From positions 1-37,160 of the IMG/VR virus record IMGVR_UViG_3300042317_001219: a stretch of DNA of 37,160 nt. One strand, given 5' to 3'. A program made the translations under genes and the position numbers. Of this stretch, positions 23,402-29,574 are shown piece after piece. Every line of letters begins with the position of its first letter. The stretch's first letter is position 1. The notes under the pieces are model-generated. The model searched no databases. It was not told the origin of the DNA and worked only from the letters and a program-made list of their open reading frames with translations. Source of the DNA: a virus.

Positions 23402-23877
23402 ACACAAAACTTATAGGACTCGTTGGAAACGCGAGGGTTGGGAAGGACACGGCTGCGGAAATCTTCTTCCGTGCCGGGTTTGAACGGGCAGCATTTGCTG
23501 ACCCAATCAAAGCTCTAGCCGTGCAGCATTTCGGCTGGCATGGCGTGAAGGACGAACGGGGGCGCAAGCTCTTGCAGGACTTAGGCATGGCGGGGCGCGA
23601 GTTCGATCCGGAGGTATGGATCCGACACATGCGCTGGAGTAATCCCATCCGCTATGGAAAACCTTGCGTCATCACAGATGTGCGTTTCGAGAACGAAGCA
23701 CAGTGGATTCAGCGTCAAGGAGGCAAGTTGGTCAGAATTATTCGTCCAGACATCCCTGTCATCCAACATGTTAGCGAAACGGAGCAAAAAAAGATTGCGT
23801 GTCACTACGAGATCGTGAACGCTGGAACCGTGCAAGACCTGCACAAGTTGGTCGAAGATCTAATAAACTCACTATAA
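23398..23877 (+). CDS. Deoxynucleoside monophosphate kinase
   Basis: A 159-residue P-loop kinase that probably phosphorylates dNMPs to dNDPs for phage DNA synthesis. It opens with LIGLVGNARVGKDTAAEIFF, whose G-x4-GKDT (10-18) is the dNMP-kinase form of Walker A. RAAFADPIKALA and CVITDVRFENEAQWI follow; the 'D-V-R-F-x-N-E-A' segment and 'HVSE' (about 123-126) are family hallmarks of phage dNMP kinases such as T4 gp1-like enzymes. It lies between the helicase halves. The cofactor site is visible; substrate range is not. Confidence 0.8.
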   Translation: MNTKLIGLVGNARVGKDTAAEIFFRAGFERAAFADPIKALAVQHFGWHGVKDERGRKLLQDLGMAGREFDPEVWIRHMRWSNPIRYGKPCVITDVRFENEAQWIQRQGGKLVRIIRPDIPVIQHVSETEQKKIACHYEIVNAGTVQDLHKLVEDLINSL

Positions 23878-23882
23878 TTACT

Positions 23883-24707
23883 ATGACGGACTTCATACTT
23901 CACAATGCAGAGATGCAGGACTACCGGGCCATGCCCGGATTATCAAAACACCAGTTCGACTGGTTTATGCAGGATCCGGCTTATTTCGCGTGGAGGCGCA
24001 CGCAAGACTTTAAGCCCAGCCGGGACATGGTCCTCGGCACACTCATTCACGCTCAGACGCTAGAGGGGCGCATTGACTACGCTGTCGGTCCCCAGGTTGA
24101 CCGCAGGACAAAGATCGGAAAGGAAACATGGGAGGCTTTCTGCCATGAAAATATTGGCAAAGAGGTTGTGAATGAGGAGGAGGCGCGCAGGATCGAAGGG
24201 TCAGTCCTGACGGCAGAGGTGTTGTTGTCTGAATTGGGCTACAACAAAAAAGAAGACCAGAGCAAACTCTGGGTGGAGCCCTCAATGTTTTGGGAGGATG
24301 ACCGGTTTGAAGGTGCCCAATTCAAAGGGCGGCCAGATCTAATAATCCCTCCGGGGGCGAATGACCCGGATGGCGTGTGGACGGTTGTGGACATCAAGAC
24401 CACCAGTGATTTCTTCAAGTTCACCTCCAAGTTTTGGAGCTTTCATTACGACCGGCAGGCAGTCTGGTATCAGTGGGGATTGAGACAACTCGGCAAAGAA
24501 AACACCCGGTTTATCTTTGCGGTGGTGGACACTGAGGAACCGCACCTCGGGCAACTCATGCAACTCGATCCGCTGGCGGAGAAGTTCGCTTGGGACGTGA
24601 TCCGGCCCAGCTTGTTCCACTATGCTTTGTGCCACAAAAACAACGAGTGGCCGGGACCTCGGGGGATCAGGATGCTCAATCGTCATGGGCTGGGTGCTTT
24701 TACGTAA
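23883..24707 (+). CDS. PD-(D/E)XK exonuclease, RecE/YqaJ-like (DUF3799 type)
   Basis: A 274-residue nuclease. LSKHQFDWFMQDPAYFAWRR near the N-terminus is the usual opening of this group; LGTLIHAQTLEG (51-62) carries the conserved His; RPDLI (140-144) supplies Asp142; VVDIKTT (158-164) gives the D-x-K pair Asp160 and Lys162; RQAVWYQ (181-187) is the downstream Q-x3-Y motif. These make a complete PD-(D/E)XK site for resecting DNA ends in recombination. It probably works with the OB-fold protein and resolvase. A TATAAT at 23873-23878 upstream is not clearly paired with a -35 box. Confidence 0.75.
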   Translation: MTDFILHNAEMQDYRAMPGLSKHQFDWFMQDPAYFAWRRTQDFKPSRDMVLGTLIHAQTLEGRIDYAVGPQVDRRTKIGKETWEAFCHENIGKEVVNEEEARRIEGSVLTAEVLLSELGYNKKEDQSKLWVEPSMFWEDDRFEGAQFKGRPDLIIPPGANDPDGVWTVVDIKTTSDFFKFTSKFWSFHYDRQAVWYQWGLRQLGKENTRFIFAVVDTEEPHLGQLMQLDPLAEKFAWDVIRPSLFHYALCHKNNEWPGPRGIRMLNRHGLGAFT

Positions 24708-24972
24708 GTCAACGGTCGAAGATCACGTTCGCAATCTGCCTCGTCCGCGCATCGTTCAGACGGTGTTGCGGCGGGGCACGCGGAAGGAGTGTTCAGAACT
24801 GCTGGAGCAGATTGTGCATCTGCCCGAACACCAAAGCTCTGATCAAATCCGCGTTGTGCTCGAGATCATCATCGACCGCAAACAAAAGGACTACACATCG
24901 AGAGAGATTCACAAGAATGAAAAAAGGCATACTCATCATCTCGCTAGAGATGCCAGCGAGTCAGATCATTGA
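24685..24972 (+). CDS. Hypothetical protein bridging nuclease and helicase C-part (95 aa)
   Basis: ATG 24685 overlaps the nuclease end by 23 bases, and the frame runs 56 bases into the helicase C-part gene. The first ~75 residues look protein-like and charged (KSTVEDHVRNLPRPRIVQTV; CSELLEQIVHLPEHQSS; IRVVLEIIIDRKQ). The last ~18 are dictated by the overlapping helicase frame. Without it 209 bases would be empty. It might be residual helicase-linked or regulatory sequence. Moderate evidence only. Confidence 0.45.
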   Translation: MGWVLLRKSTVEDHVRNLPRPRIVQTVLRRGTRKECSELLEQIVHLPEHQSSDQIRVVLEIIIDRKQKDYTSREIHKNEKRHTHHLARDASESDH

Positions 24973-25507
24973 CCGGTTGGTGGCCAAGCTGGGGAACGTG
25001 CGGCTACGCACCCTGGCAGAGGGAGTAAAGACACCTGTGGACATGACTGCTGTTGCTAGGGCAACACAGGTGATTGCCAGCTCCAAGCTGGTCATCCGGG
25101 ATGACCTGCATGACATCGGGGCCATTGTGGCGACCGCTCGCGCCATGGCCAAATCCCCGGATGGGTTGGGCGTGTTGCTGGTGGACTACATCCAGCTTGT
25201 GCGGTGTGACCTGGGGCGCGAATCCACTCGTGAGCGTGAGGTGGCAGAGGTCTCCCGTGCGCTGCGCCTGATCGGCTTAGAGCTGGGCTGCCTAGTGATC
25301 GGGATCACCCAGCTTAACGAGCAGGGAAAGGCTCGGGAATCGCGTGCAATCCAGCAGGATGCCACCTGCATCATGGCGATCAAGATCCACGAAGAGGAAG
25401 GGAGCGAGATCCGTAAAATCTCGATTCCCTTCCAGCGGAATGGTCCGTGTGGAGTGGGAACGGAGCTTCGTTTCAACGGTAAAACAGCATCTTTTGTGAA
25501 CCCATGA
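24917..25507 (+). CDS. DnaB-type replicative helicase, C-terminal part (Walker B to arginine finger)
   Basis: A 196-residue protein beginning exactly where the N-part stops in the family order: KKGILIISLEM (2-12, with the catalytic Glu11 of the strand after Walker A), LLVDYIQLV (87-95, Walker B Asp90), VIGITQLNEQ (127-136, sensor Gln132), ESRAIQQDA (141-149) and FQRNGPCG (172-179, arginine-finger Arg174). It lacks any Walker A, so it needs the product of 22157-22843. I chose ATG 24917; the open frame extends upstream to 24590 but there overlaps the nuclease and shows no DnaB resemblance. Both halves are in the same reading phase of the genome. Confidence 0.8.
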   Translation: MKKGILIISLEMPASQIIDRLVAKLGNVRLRTLAEGVKTPVDMTAVARATQVIASSKLVIRDDLHDIGAIVATARAMAKSPDGLGVLLVDYIQLVRCDLGRESTREREVAEVSRALRLIGLELGCLVIGITQLNEQGKARESRAIQQDATCIMAIKIHEEEGSEIRKISIPFQRNGPCGVGTELRFNGKTASFVNP

Positions 25508-25602
25508 AGCGTTCAAACAAACACCCAGAGTGGGTCATCGTGTTTTCGTCAATCACGGCACTCATATTAGCAATAATTAACATTCTAACCGACAATGACT
25601 AA
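25504..25602 (+). CDS. Single-span small membrane protein (32 aa)
   Basis: ATG 25504 overlaps the helicase stop (ATGA). The 32 residues consist of a basic start (MKRSNKHPEW) and one hydrophobic span (VIVFSSITALILAIINIL), ending TDND. The stop overlaps the next gene start at 25595. This tight packing makes a real gene likely despite its size. Role unknown; small early membrane proteins often alter the host envelope or anchor complexes. Confidence 0.55.
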   Translation: MKRSNKHPEWVIVFSSITALILAIINILTDND

Positions 25603-25822
25603 ACCAATACAAATCGCAGAACTAAAATCAGAGCTGATCCGTCACCGGCACTTTACCGAGATGGCAGCAAAAGCTGTTCAACAACTTGCCACACGTCTCA
25701 GACAACGTCTGATTGACGACACCCAAAGCATGCCAGGAGACCGGTCGGCATTACTGGACGCCGATCTAGTGATGGCCGAAGCCTATAAACTCACAACCCT
25801 CAAAGATCATCAAAATGACTAA
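25595..25822 (+). CDS. Hypothetical helical early protein (75 aa)
   Basis: ATG 25595 lies inside the end of the preceding small gene and its stop overlaps the next ATG (25815). The 75 residues are predicted helical and charged (IAELKSELIRHRHFTEMAAK; QLATRLRQRLIDD). No cysteine motif or membrane segment. Part of the early operon by overlap. Not recognised. Confidence 0.6.
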   Translation: MTKPIQIAELKSELIRHRHFTEMAAKAVQQLATRLRQRLIDDTQSMPGDRSALLDADLVMAEAYKLTTLKDHQND

Positions 25823-26144
25823 CGCACAGAAGGATCGACTCGCTTACAGAATTAAAGTTGCCCAAGAGTTGGGTGTGCTTTTGGATCCGCCTTTGAGCTT
25901 CCGGGCTGCCCGGTTTGCCTCGATGCATAGCAGCCGCGATGAACTGGTGCATTGGCTTCTCCGCCCCAGCACGGTCAACACACGAGGGTTTGGCCGGAAA
26001 ACCTACACGGAGCTATGCATGGCTTTCGGGCTTGCTGTCCCGGCAAAAGCGCCTCGGACGATTGGGCGCAAGCTGGCGGAAGCGCAAAAGCGCATCGTTG
26101 AACTTCAACAAGAGATTGTCTTATTAAAGGGTCAGGCTAAATGA
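25815..26144 (+). CDS. Hypothetical protein with RNA-polymerase alpha-CTD/HhH-like motif (109 aa)
   Basis: Residues about 51-71 (STVNTRGFGRKTYTELCMAF) resemble the helix-hairpin-helix of the RNA polymerase alpha C-terminal domain, where 'RN-x-GRKS-x-x-E-[IL]' is conserved. The C-terminus is a coiled helix (LAEAQKRIVELQQEIVLLKG). A small protein combining these could bind DNA or touch the transcription machinery, perhaps as a regulator. It overlaps both neighbours. Motif similarity is seen; function is inferred. Confidence 0.55.
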   Translation: MTNAQKDRLAYRIKVAQELGVLLDPPLSFRAARFASMHSSRDELVHWLLRPSTVNTRGFGRKTYTELCMAFGLAVPAKAPRTIGRKLAEAQKRIVELQQEIVLLKGQAK

Positions 26145-26515
26145 CACCGGAACAACAGCAAGTTTTCAACGAGCTTGGACTGCCCAAAATTCTCAGCAAC
26201 CTGCGGCAGGACATGTGGTACTTCTGCAACTCTCACGCCGCTGCTGTAAGCCTCATCGAGGAAGCTATGCAGCCTGAGTTTGGTAAGTGCCCTGTGGATT
26301 ATGCCTCTTGGGTCAGATGCGCTGAAGCTGTGGTAAATCGCGAAAGCAACCGCACTATAAACACGGTCAGACAAGCTTTTGACAAAGCGCGTGAGGCGTT
26401 GGCGTCCGTGCTTTGCGCCGAAGAACCCGAGTGCCCAACTCGCAGGGAATCCCGTCGTTTGTGCGTGGAGGCAATACAAGCACTCAACAAACTGACAGAA
26501 TTGAACACGAATTAA
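26141..26515 (+). CDS. Hypothetical protein (124 aa)
   Basis: ATG 26141 overlaps the previous TGA (ATGA). The 124 residues are helical with five cysteines that do not form close CxxC pairs (VDYASWVRCAEAVVNRESNR; LCAEEPECPTRRESRRLCVE). Nothing catalytic is visible. The last gene of this overlap chain before a 29-base gap. Not recognised. Confidence 0.6.
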   Translation: MTPEQQQVFNELGLPKILSNLRQDMWYFCNSHAAAVSLIEEAMQPEFGKCPVDYASWVRCAEAVVNRESNRTINTVRQAFDKAREALASVLCAEEPECPTRRESRRLCVEAIQALNKLTELNTN

Positions 26516-26538
26516 ACGCGAACAAAACACATTAAACA
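26515..26538 (+). repeat. Leader element, copy 2 (AACGCG...TAAACA)
   Basis: AACGCG followed by AACAAAACACATTAAACA, matching the element at 21302-21325 at most positions, seven bases upstream of ATG 26545. It spans the end of the previous gene and the gap. No Shine-Dalgarno sequence is present here either. Confidence 0.35.
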
Positions 26539-26544
26539 CGCAAT

Positions 26545-26772
26545 ATGACTGACAAAACAACAATTGACATAAGTAAAATTATTGCACCACTCCCGGCGTT
26601 CATTCGACATCAGACGGACGCTGTGTGCTGTGCGGTTCTCATGCTAGATGCCGACGGGGAATACCACATTGTGGCCGAGGGTAGAGGCTGGAAATCAATG
26701 ATAGTGAAAGCCGCAAGCCGAGTGCTCGAAGCTTCTGAATTTTTAAAACCGGAGCAAGCCCGCAATGACTGA
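26545..26772 (+). CDS. Hypothetical protein (75 aa)
   Basis: A 75-residue product with a central pair of cysteines (AVCCAVLMLDADGEYHIVAE) and a C-terminal helix. It follows the repeated leader element and overlaps the next ATG by eight bases. No family recognised; a small early protein. Confidence 0.6.
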   Translation: MTDKTTIDISKIIAPLPAFIRHQTDAVCCAVLMLDADGEYHIVAEGRGWKSMIVKAASRVLEASEFLKPEQARND

Positions 26773-27211
26773 CGAGCAACTCAACGCAGCGATTGCGGAA
26801 GCGTGCGGGTGGACTGAAATTCAGGACAGCGGTGTTTGGCATCACCACAAGTTGTGGGGCTATCCGCCGCTCAAGCCAGGCCAAGGCGGAAATTCGTTTC
26901 ACTATTTGCCCAACTACTGCAACGACCTCAACGCTATGCATGAAGCGGAAAAGACCATTTTTCCTTACTATGCAACGGTTTACTCAAACAAGCTTGCTCA
27001 GGTGACGGGCGCGGAAATGTCGGATGACACCGATTATTTCTGCGCGACCGCTCGCCAGCGCGCTGAGGCATTCTTGCGAACGCTCGGGAAGTGGAAGGCA
27101 ACTGACAAGGGCTTCTTGACGGTTGGCGGCGCAACTACCGAGGAATTCTCGGCAGATCATCTGCGTGACGGCACGGAAATGATGGAGGAGGTGAAGGATG
27201 CACCGCAGTAG
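26765..27211 (+). CDS. Hypothetical phage protein, ABA-sandwich-like (148 aa)
   Basis: The layout LNAAIAEACGWTEIQDSGVW, then YLPNYCNDLNAMHEAEKTIF, then ARQRAEAFLRTLGKWKA is characteristic of a widespread small phage protein group (the 'phage ABA sandwich' type): an N-terminal helix with 'E-x-x-G-W', a 'P-x-Y-x-x-D-x-x-A-x-x-x-x-E' helix, and an 'A-x-A-R-A-x-L-x-x-L-G-W' helix. Function of the family is unknown. It overlaps its neighbours at both ends. Confidence 0.65.
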   Translation: MTDEQLNAAIAEACGWTEIQDSGVWHHHKLWGYPPLKPGQGGNSFHYLPNYCNDLNAMHEAEKTIFPYYATVYSNKLAQVTGAEMSDDTDYFCATARQRAEAFLRTLGKWKATDKGFLTVGGATTEEFSADHLRDGTEMMEEVKDAPQ

Positions 27212-27362
27212 CTTGGCCTACCAAGGCGGTCCGTTGTTAATTTTGCAAAGGCAAGCCGCAGACATGCGGGCTCGCGGGACCCTGTACGCTGACATGGTTA
27301 AACACTTTGGTGTTTCACGAGAGACGCTCCGGAAGTGGGTTAAACGAGCGCAAAAACGATAA
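27198..27362 (+). CDS. Short helix-turn-helix protein (54 aa)
   Basis: ATG 27198 to TAA 27360-27362. The C-terminal half ADMVKHFGVSRETLRKWVKR is a textbook HTH (helix, GVS turn, recognition helix ETLRKWVKRA). It ends in a compact junction, TAATGTGG, where its stop overlaps ATG 27362 of one frame and is followed at 27364 by the GTG of the methyltransferase frame. It may regulate the methyltransferase or the convergent block. Confidence 0.65.
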   Translation: MHRSSLAYQGGPLLILQRQAADMRARGTLYADMVKHFGVSRETLRKWVKRAQKR

Positions 27363-28249
27363 TGTGGATACTACCCAAACAATTACGCACATCTCTTTGT
27401 GCAGCGGATACGGAGGCATTGACCTCGGACTCCGCCGCTGCATCCCAGGCTTGCGCACAATCGCTTATAGTGAGATCGAAGCCGCAGCGTGCGAACTACT
27501 TCTTGCGCGCATGGAAGGCGGGCAACTTGACCCGGCTCCGATCTGGACTGATCTCAAGTCCTTTCCTTGGGGGGCTTTTCACGGCAAAGTGGACATCGTC
27601 TCTGGCGGATATCCCTGCCAGCCTTTCAGCGCAGCCGGAAAGCGAGCCGGAAAAGACGATCCTCGGCACCTCTGGCCTTGGATCGCAGATGGAATTGCTG
27701 CCATGCAGCCCCGACTCTGTTTCTTTAAAAACGTCGAAGGGCACATTTCGTTGGGACTCTCCACAGTCGTTAGCGATTTGGAAGAGCTGGGTTATCGAGC
27801 GGCGTGGGGACTATTCTCGGCGAGCGAAGTTGGCGCGCCACACCAGCGGAAGCGGGTGTTTATCCTGGCCTACCGCAATGGCACGCGACTGGAAGGGAAC
27901 ATCACCGAATGCGCACGTCAGAAAAACCGGTGTGAGCCGGTGCGATCAACTGCCCGTTGCAGTGGATCAGGCGGAGAAAGGGATGTGGCCAACACCATGT
28001 GCGATGGAAGCGGAAAAAGCGGGTTTGTTCAGCAAAGGGCAGATGGGCCAGAGTCTGTCAGCGATGGCAAATCGAGGCGAACTTGGCCTAGCCGCCCCGG
28101 CGAACCTCAACACGAATGGGAGCCGCTGCGGGCTGTTGAACCCGGATTGGGTCGAAACACTAATGGGATTACCAGTAGGGTGGACAGACTCCGCATGCTT
28201 GGCAACGGAGTCGTGCCAGCAACTGCCGAAAGAGCATTTCAAATTCTAA
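27362..28249 (+). CDS. Second open frame overlapping the methyltransferase (295 aa); possible overprinted gene
   Basis: The frame opens with ATG 27362, overlapping the previous TAA, and stays open for 295 codons across the methyltransferase gene in the +1 frame. Its product carries LKTSKGTFRWDSPQSLAIW, then SGSGCLSWPTAMARDWKGT, MWPTPCAMEAEKAG and LLNPDWVETLMGLPVGWT. I associate this W-P-T-x-x-A-x-D-W-K ... LNP-x-W-V-E-x-L-M-G-x-P-x-GWT set with proteins often deposited from phages. Either it is a genuine dual-coding gene or the same second frame is repeatedly left open by codon bias in the methyltransferase. No enzymatic motif is apparent. Confidence 0.4.
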   Translation: MWILPKQLRTSLCAADTEALTSDSAAASQACAQSLIVRSKPQRANYFLRAWKAGNLTRLRSGLISSPFLGGLFTAKWTSSLADIPASLSAQPESEPEKTILGTSGLGSQMELLPCSPDSVSLKTSKGTFRWDSPQSLAIWKSWVIERRGDYSRRAKLARHTSGSGCLSWPTAMARDWKGTSPNAHVRKTGVSRCDQLPVAVDQAEKGMWPTPCAMEAEKAGLFSKGQMGQSLSAMANRGELGLAAPANLNTNGSRCGLLNPDWVETLMGLPVGWTDSACLATESCQQLPKEHFKF

Positions 28250-28275
28250 TTTCGGAATTGCAAAATCAAAATTGA
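27364..28275 (+). CDS. DNA cytosine-C5 methyltransferase with altered motif VI
   Basis: From GTG 27364 a 303-residue protein carries the C5-methyltransferase motifs in order: I (SLCSGYGGIDLGL, 11-23, S-adenosylmethionine site), IV (GGYPCQPFSAAGKR, nucleophile Cys85), VI (FFKNVEGH, where the usual ENV has become KNV, Lys122), VIII (APHQRKRVFIL, 148-158) and X (RMLGNGVVPAT near the end). Motif VI glutamate normally activates the cytosine ring, so activity is doubtful. An upstream TTG (27307) in frame would overlap the HTH gene; GTG 27364 directly precedes the domain. It would mark phage DNA against restriction if active. No partner restriction enzyme is present. Confidence 0.8.
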   Translation: MDTTQTITHISLCSGYGGIDLGLRRCIPGLRTIAYSEIEAAACELLLARMEGGQLDPAPIWTDLKSFPWGAFHGKVDIVSGGYPCQPFSAAGKRAGKDDPRHLWPWIADGIAAMQPRLCFFKNVEGHISLGLSTVVSDLEELGYRAAWGLFSASEVGAPHQRKRVFILAYRNGTRLEGNITECARQKNRCEPVRSTARCSGSGGERDVANTMCDGSGKSGFVQQRADGPESVSDGKSRRTWPSRPGEPQHEWEPLRAVEPGLGRNTNGITSRVDRLRMLGNGVVPATAERAFQILISELQNQN

Positions 28276-28283
28276 AAATCGAA
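28262..28283. repeat. Left arm of a 22-base inverted repeat
   Basis: An A/T-rich 22-mer between the methyltransferase stop and the gene at 28292, whose exact reverse complement is at 29553-29574. The arms enclose the terminase-small-subunit candidate and two minus-strand genes. Both lie in simple A/T-rich sequence made of AAAATC/GATTTT words, so chance or repeat expansion is possible. Confidence 0.5.
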
Positions 28284-28291
28284 TTTCGAAA

Positions 28292-28924
28292 ATGAAAAAG
28301 CAAAACCCAAAACCAAAAAAGAAATATAAATCCGCTGAAAGCCGCGCCCGACAGTTATCCGGGCTGACGCATGTCAAGATCAGTGATCATGTGCATGGCT
28401 GCGATCACATCCAAAAGATAGATGGCAAGGGACTCTGGGCGAGTGTGAGTGAGGAGCAGCGCAAACGAATCTTGCAGCTCTATTGTGAGGGTAAAACGAT
28501 CACGAGCATCGCTGAGACGATGGGACTTTCGAAAACGGTAGTGGGCGATGTCAAGTTGCGGGCATTGGATGAGGACACCCAATTCGCAAATGACATGTTC
28601 AAGCTGAACTTCCGCCGCAAACTACAACAGACTGCCAGCTCCGCCCTCGAAAGGGTGGAGGAACTCATGCCTGAGATGGAGGCACGCGATGCCGTGCTGG
28701 CCTTTGACAAGGCAGCGAATATCTTGATGGAGATGGAAGCCCAACAGAAGCCTGAGATAGGCTCCGTGAACCTGCACCTCCACAGCTCGGATAATGACCT
28801 TGCCGGCCAGTTCCTCGCCGCGATGGGCGAGCCTAAGCAGGAACACCCGGTGATCGACATCACCCCAAAAGAAGAACCCCGCCCTCCGGGAGAGAAGAGC
28901 GGGGCTGATGTGCCTGGTGTTTAG
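28292..28924 (+). CDS. HTH protein, candidate terminase small subunit (210 aa)
   Basis: After a basic start (KKQNPKPKKKYKSAESRARQ) an HTH segment (QLYCEGKTITSIAETMGLSK, about residues 63-82) matches the homeodomain-like recognition helix of many small terminases and transposase-type regulators. A coiled helix (SALERVEELMPEMEARDAVL) and an acidic, Pro-rich tail follow. Small terminases recognise packaging sites and form rings through such helices. The large subunit lies 4 kb away at 32998. Alternatives: a transcription regulator. It converges with the minus-strand gene, overlapping it by four bases. Confidence 0.45.
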   Translation: MKKQNPKPKKKYKSAESRARQLSGLTHVKISDHVHGCDHIQKIDGKGLWASVSEEQRKRILQLYCEGKTITSIAETMGLSKTVVGDVKLRALDEDTQFANDMFKLNFRRKLQQTASSALERVEELMPEMEARDAVLAFDKAANILMEMEAQQKPEIGSVNLHLHSSDNDLAGQFLAAMGEPKQEHPVIDITPKEEPRPPGEKSGADVPGV

Positions 28925-29196
28925 AACGTGCAGCACCCGCAGCATGGCGCATCCTCACAGCGTCCCCGGCGGTTGCGGTAGCCTGTCCACCCGGTGGACG
29001 TTACGACACCGAACGAGACGCTGTCGCCGCGAGACGCGGCCAAAGCCTCGGCGTCGGGTGACTCAGGATCAAGGCAACCGGGACAGGTGACAATCCACAC
29101 CGTACGGCGGTTGACGGTAGCACGGGAGAGAGTGCCCGCCTGAGAAGGCACGGACTCGGAACAAGTGGAACAGGTGGAAGGATAACGGTTTTTCAT
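28921..29196 (-). CDS. Cysteine-rich zinc-binding hypothetical protein (91 aa)
   Basis: Pairs Cys9/Cys12 (STCSTCSESVPSQAG) and Cys38/Cys41 (WIVTCPGCLDP) form a treble-clef-like zinc site: a C-x2-C knuckle, a 'V-x-A/S-G' turn, then 'W-x-V-x-C-x-x-C'. The C-terminus is unusually cysteine-dense (RCEDAPCCGCCTF). Similar small proteins occur on phages and plasmids without known function. It is the last gene of the minus-strand block; its start overlaps the upstream gene's stop. Confidence 0.65.
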   Translation of the reverse strand: MKNRYPSTCSTCSESVPSQAGTLSRATVNRRTVWIVTCPGCLDPESPDAEALAASRGDSVSFGVVTSTGWTGYRNRRGRCEDAPCCGCCTF

Positions 29197-29471
29197 ACAA
29201 GGAACGCTTTGCGGATTAATCCGTGATCTTCAGGTTTAACAATCAGGAGGACTGACTTTTCAGTCTCACACTCACAAATTGGGAAAATTCCGTGTGCTTT
29301 GAGCCAATCAAGAGCGGTTTCAGGTGCTCCTCCAAGTCCGTAATCGTAGGGCACAAATACCGTGTGCGGCTTGGCAAACGCGGCTGTGCGTAGGCTGACT
29401 CTGGCCCCCTTGGTGTCGGTGGGTCCGTGATACCGGACCTCTATAGCAATAGCGAATGGGATGTTTTTCAT
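29193..29471 (-). CDS. Conserved hypothetical protein (92 aa)
   Basis: The product contains AIEVRYHGPTDTKGARVSLR and HTVFVPYDYGLGGAPETALD, matching a small environmental-phage family with 'E-V-x-Y-x-GPT-[DN]-T-x-G-[AS]-R-[VI]' and 'PYDY' motifs. Predicted alpha/beta, no membrane segment. Function unknown. It overlaps the downstream gene start by four bases. Confidence 0.65.
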   Translation of the reverse strand: MKNIPFAIAIEVRYHGPTDTKGARVSLRTAAFAKPHTVFVPYDYGLGGAPETALDWLKAHGIFPICECETEKSVLLIVKPEDHGLIRKAFLV

Positions 29472-29552
29472 TTTTGATTTTTGATTTTAGTTCTGCGTAT
29501 CTGAAACCGGTTTTCGATTTCAGATTTCAAAACTCAAATTTCAAATTCGATT

Positions 29553-29574
29553 TTCGATTTTCAATTTTGATTTT
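29553..29574. repeat. Right arm of the 22-base inverted repeat
   Basis: Exact reverse complement of 28262-28283, 1.27 kb away. It sits in a stretch of repeated CGATTTT words, upstream of the minus-strand gene that starts at 29471. Confidence 0.5.

Noticed and set aside
22840-24922. Deletion or recombination between two ATGAAA hexamers at the edges of the helicase gap (22840 and 24917)
   Set aside because: The hexamers are 2077 bases apart, so joining them would not restore the reading frame; shared ATGAAA is a common gene start and likely coincidental.
22157-25507. Split-intein explanation for the two helicase halves
   Set aside because: Neither the end of the N-part (ANLIA) nor the start of the C-part (MKKGIL) carries intein residues such as an initial Cys/Ser block or a terminal HN; there is no room for intein domains.
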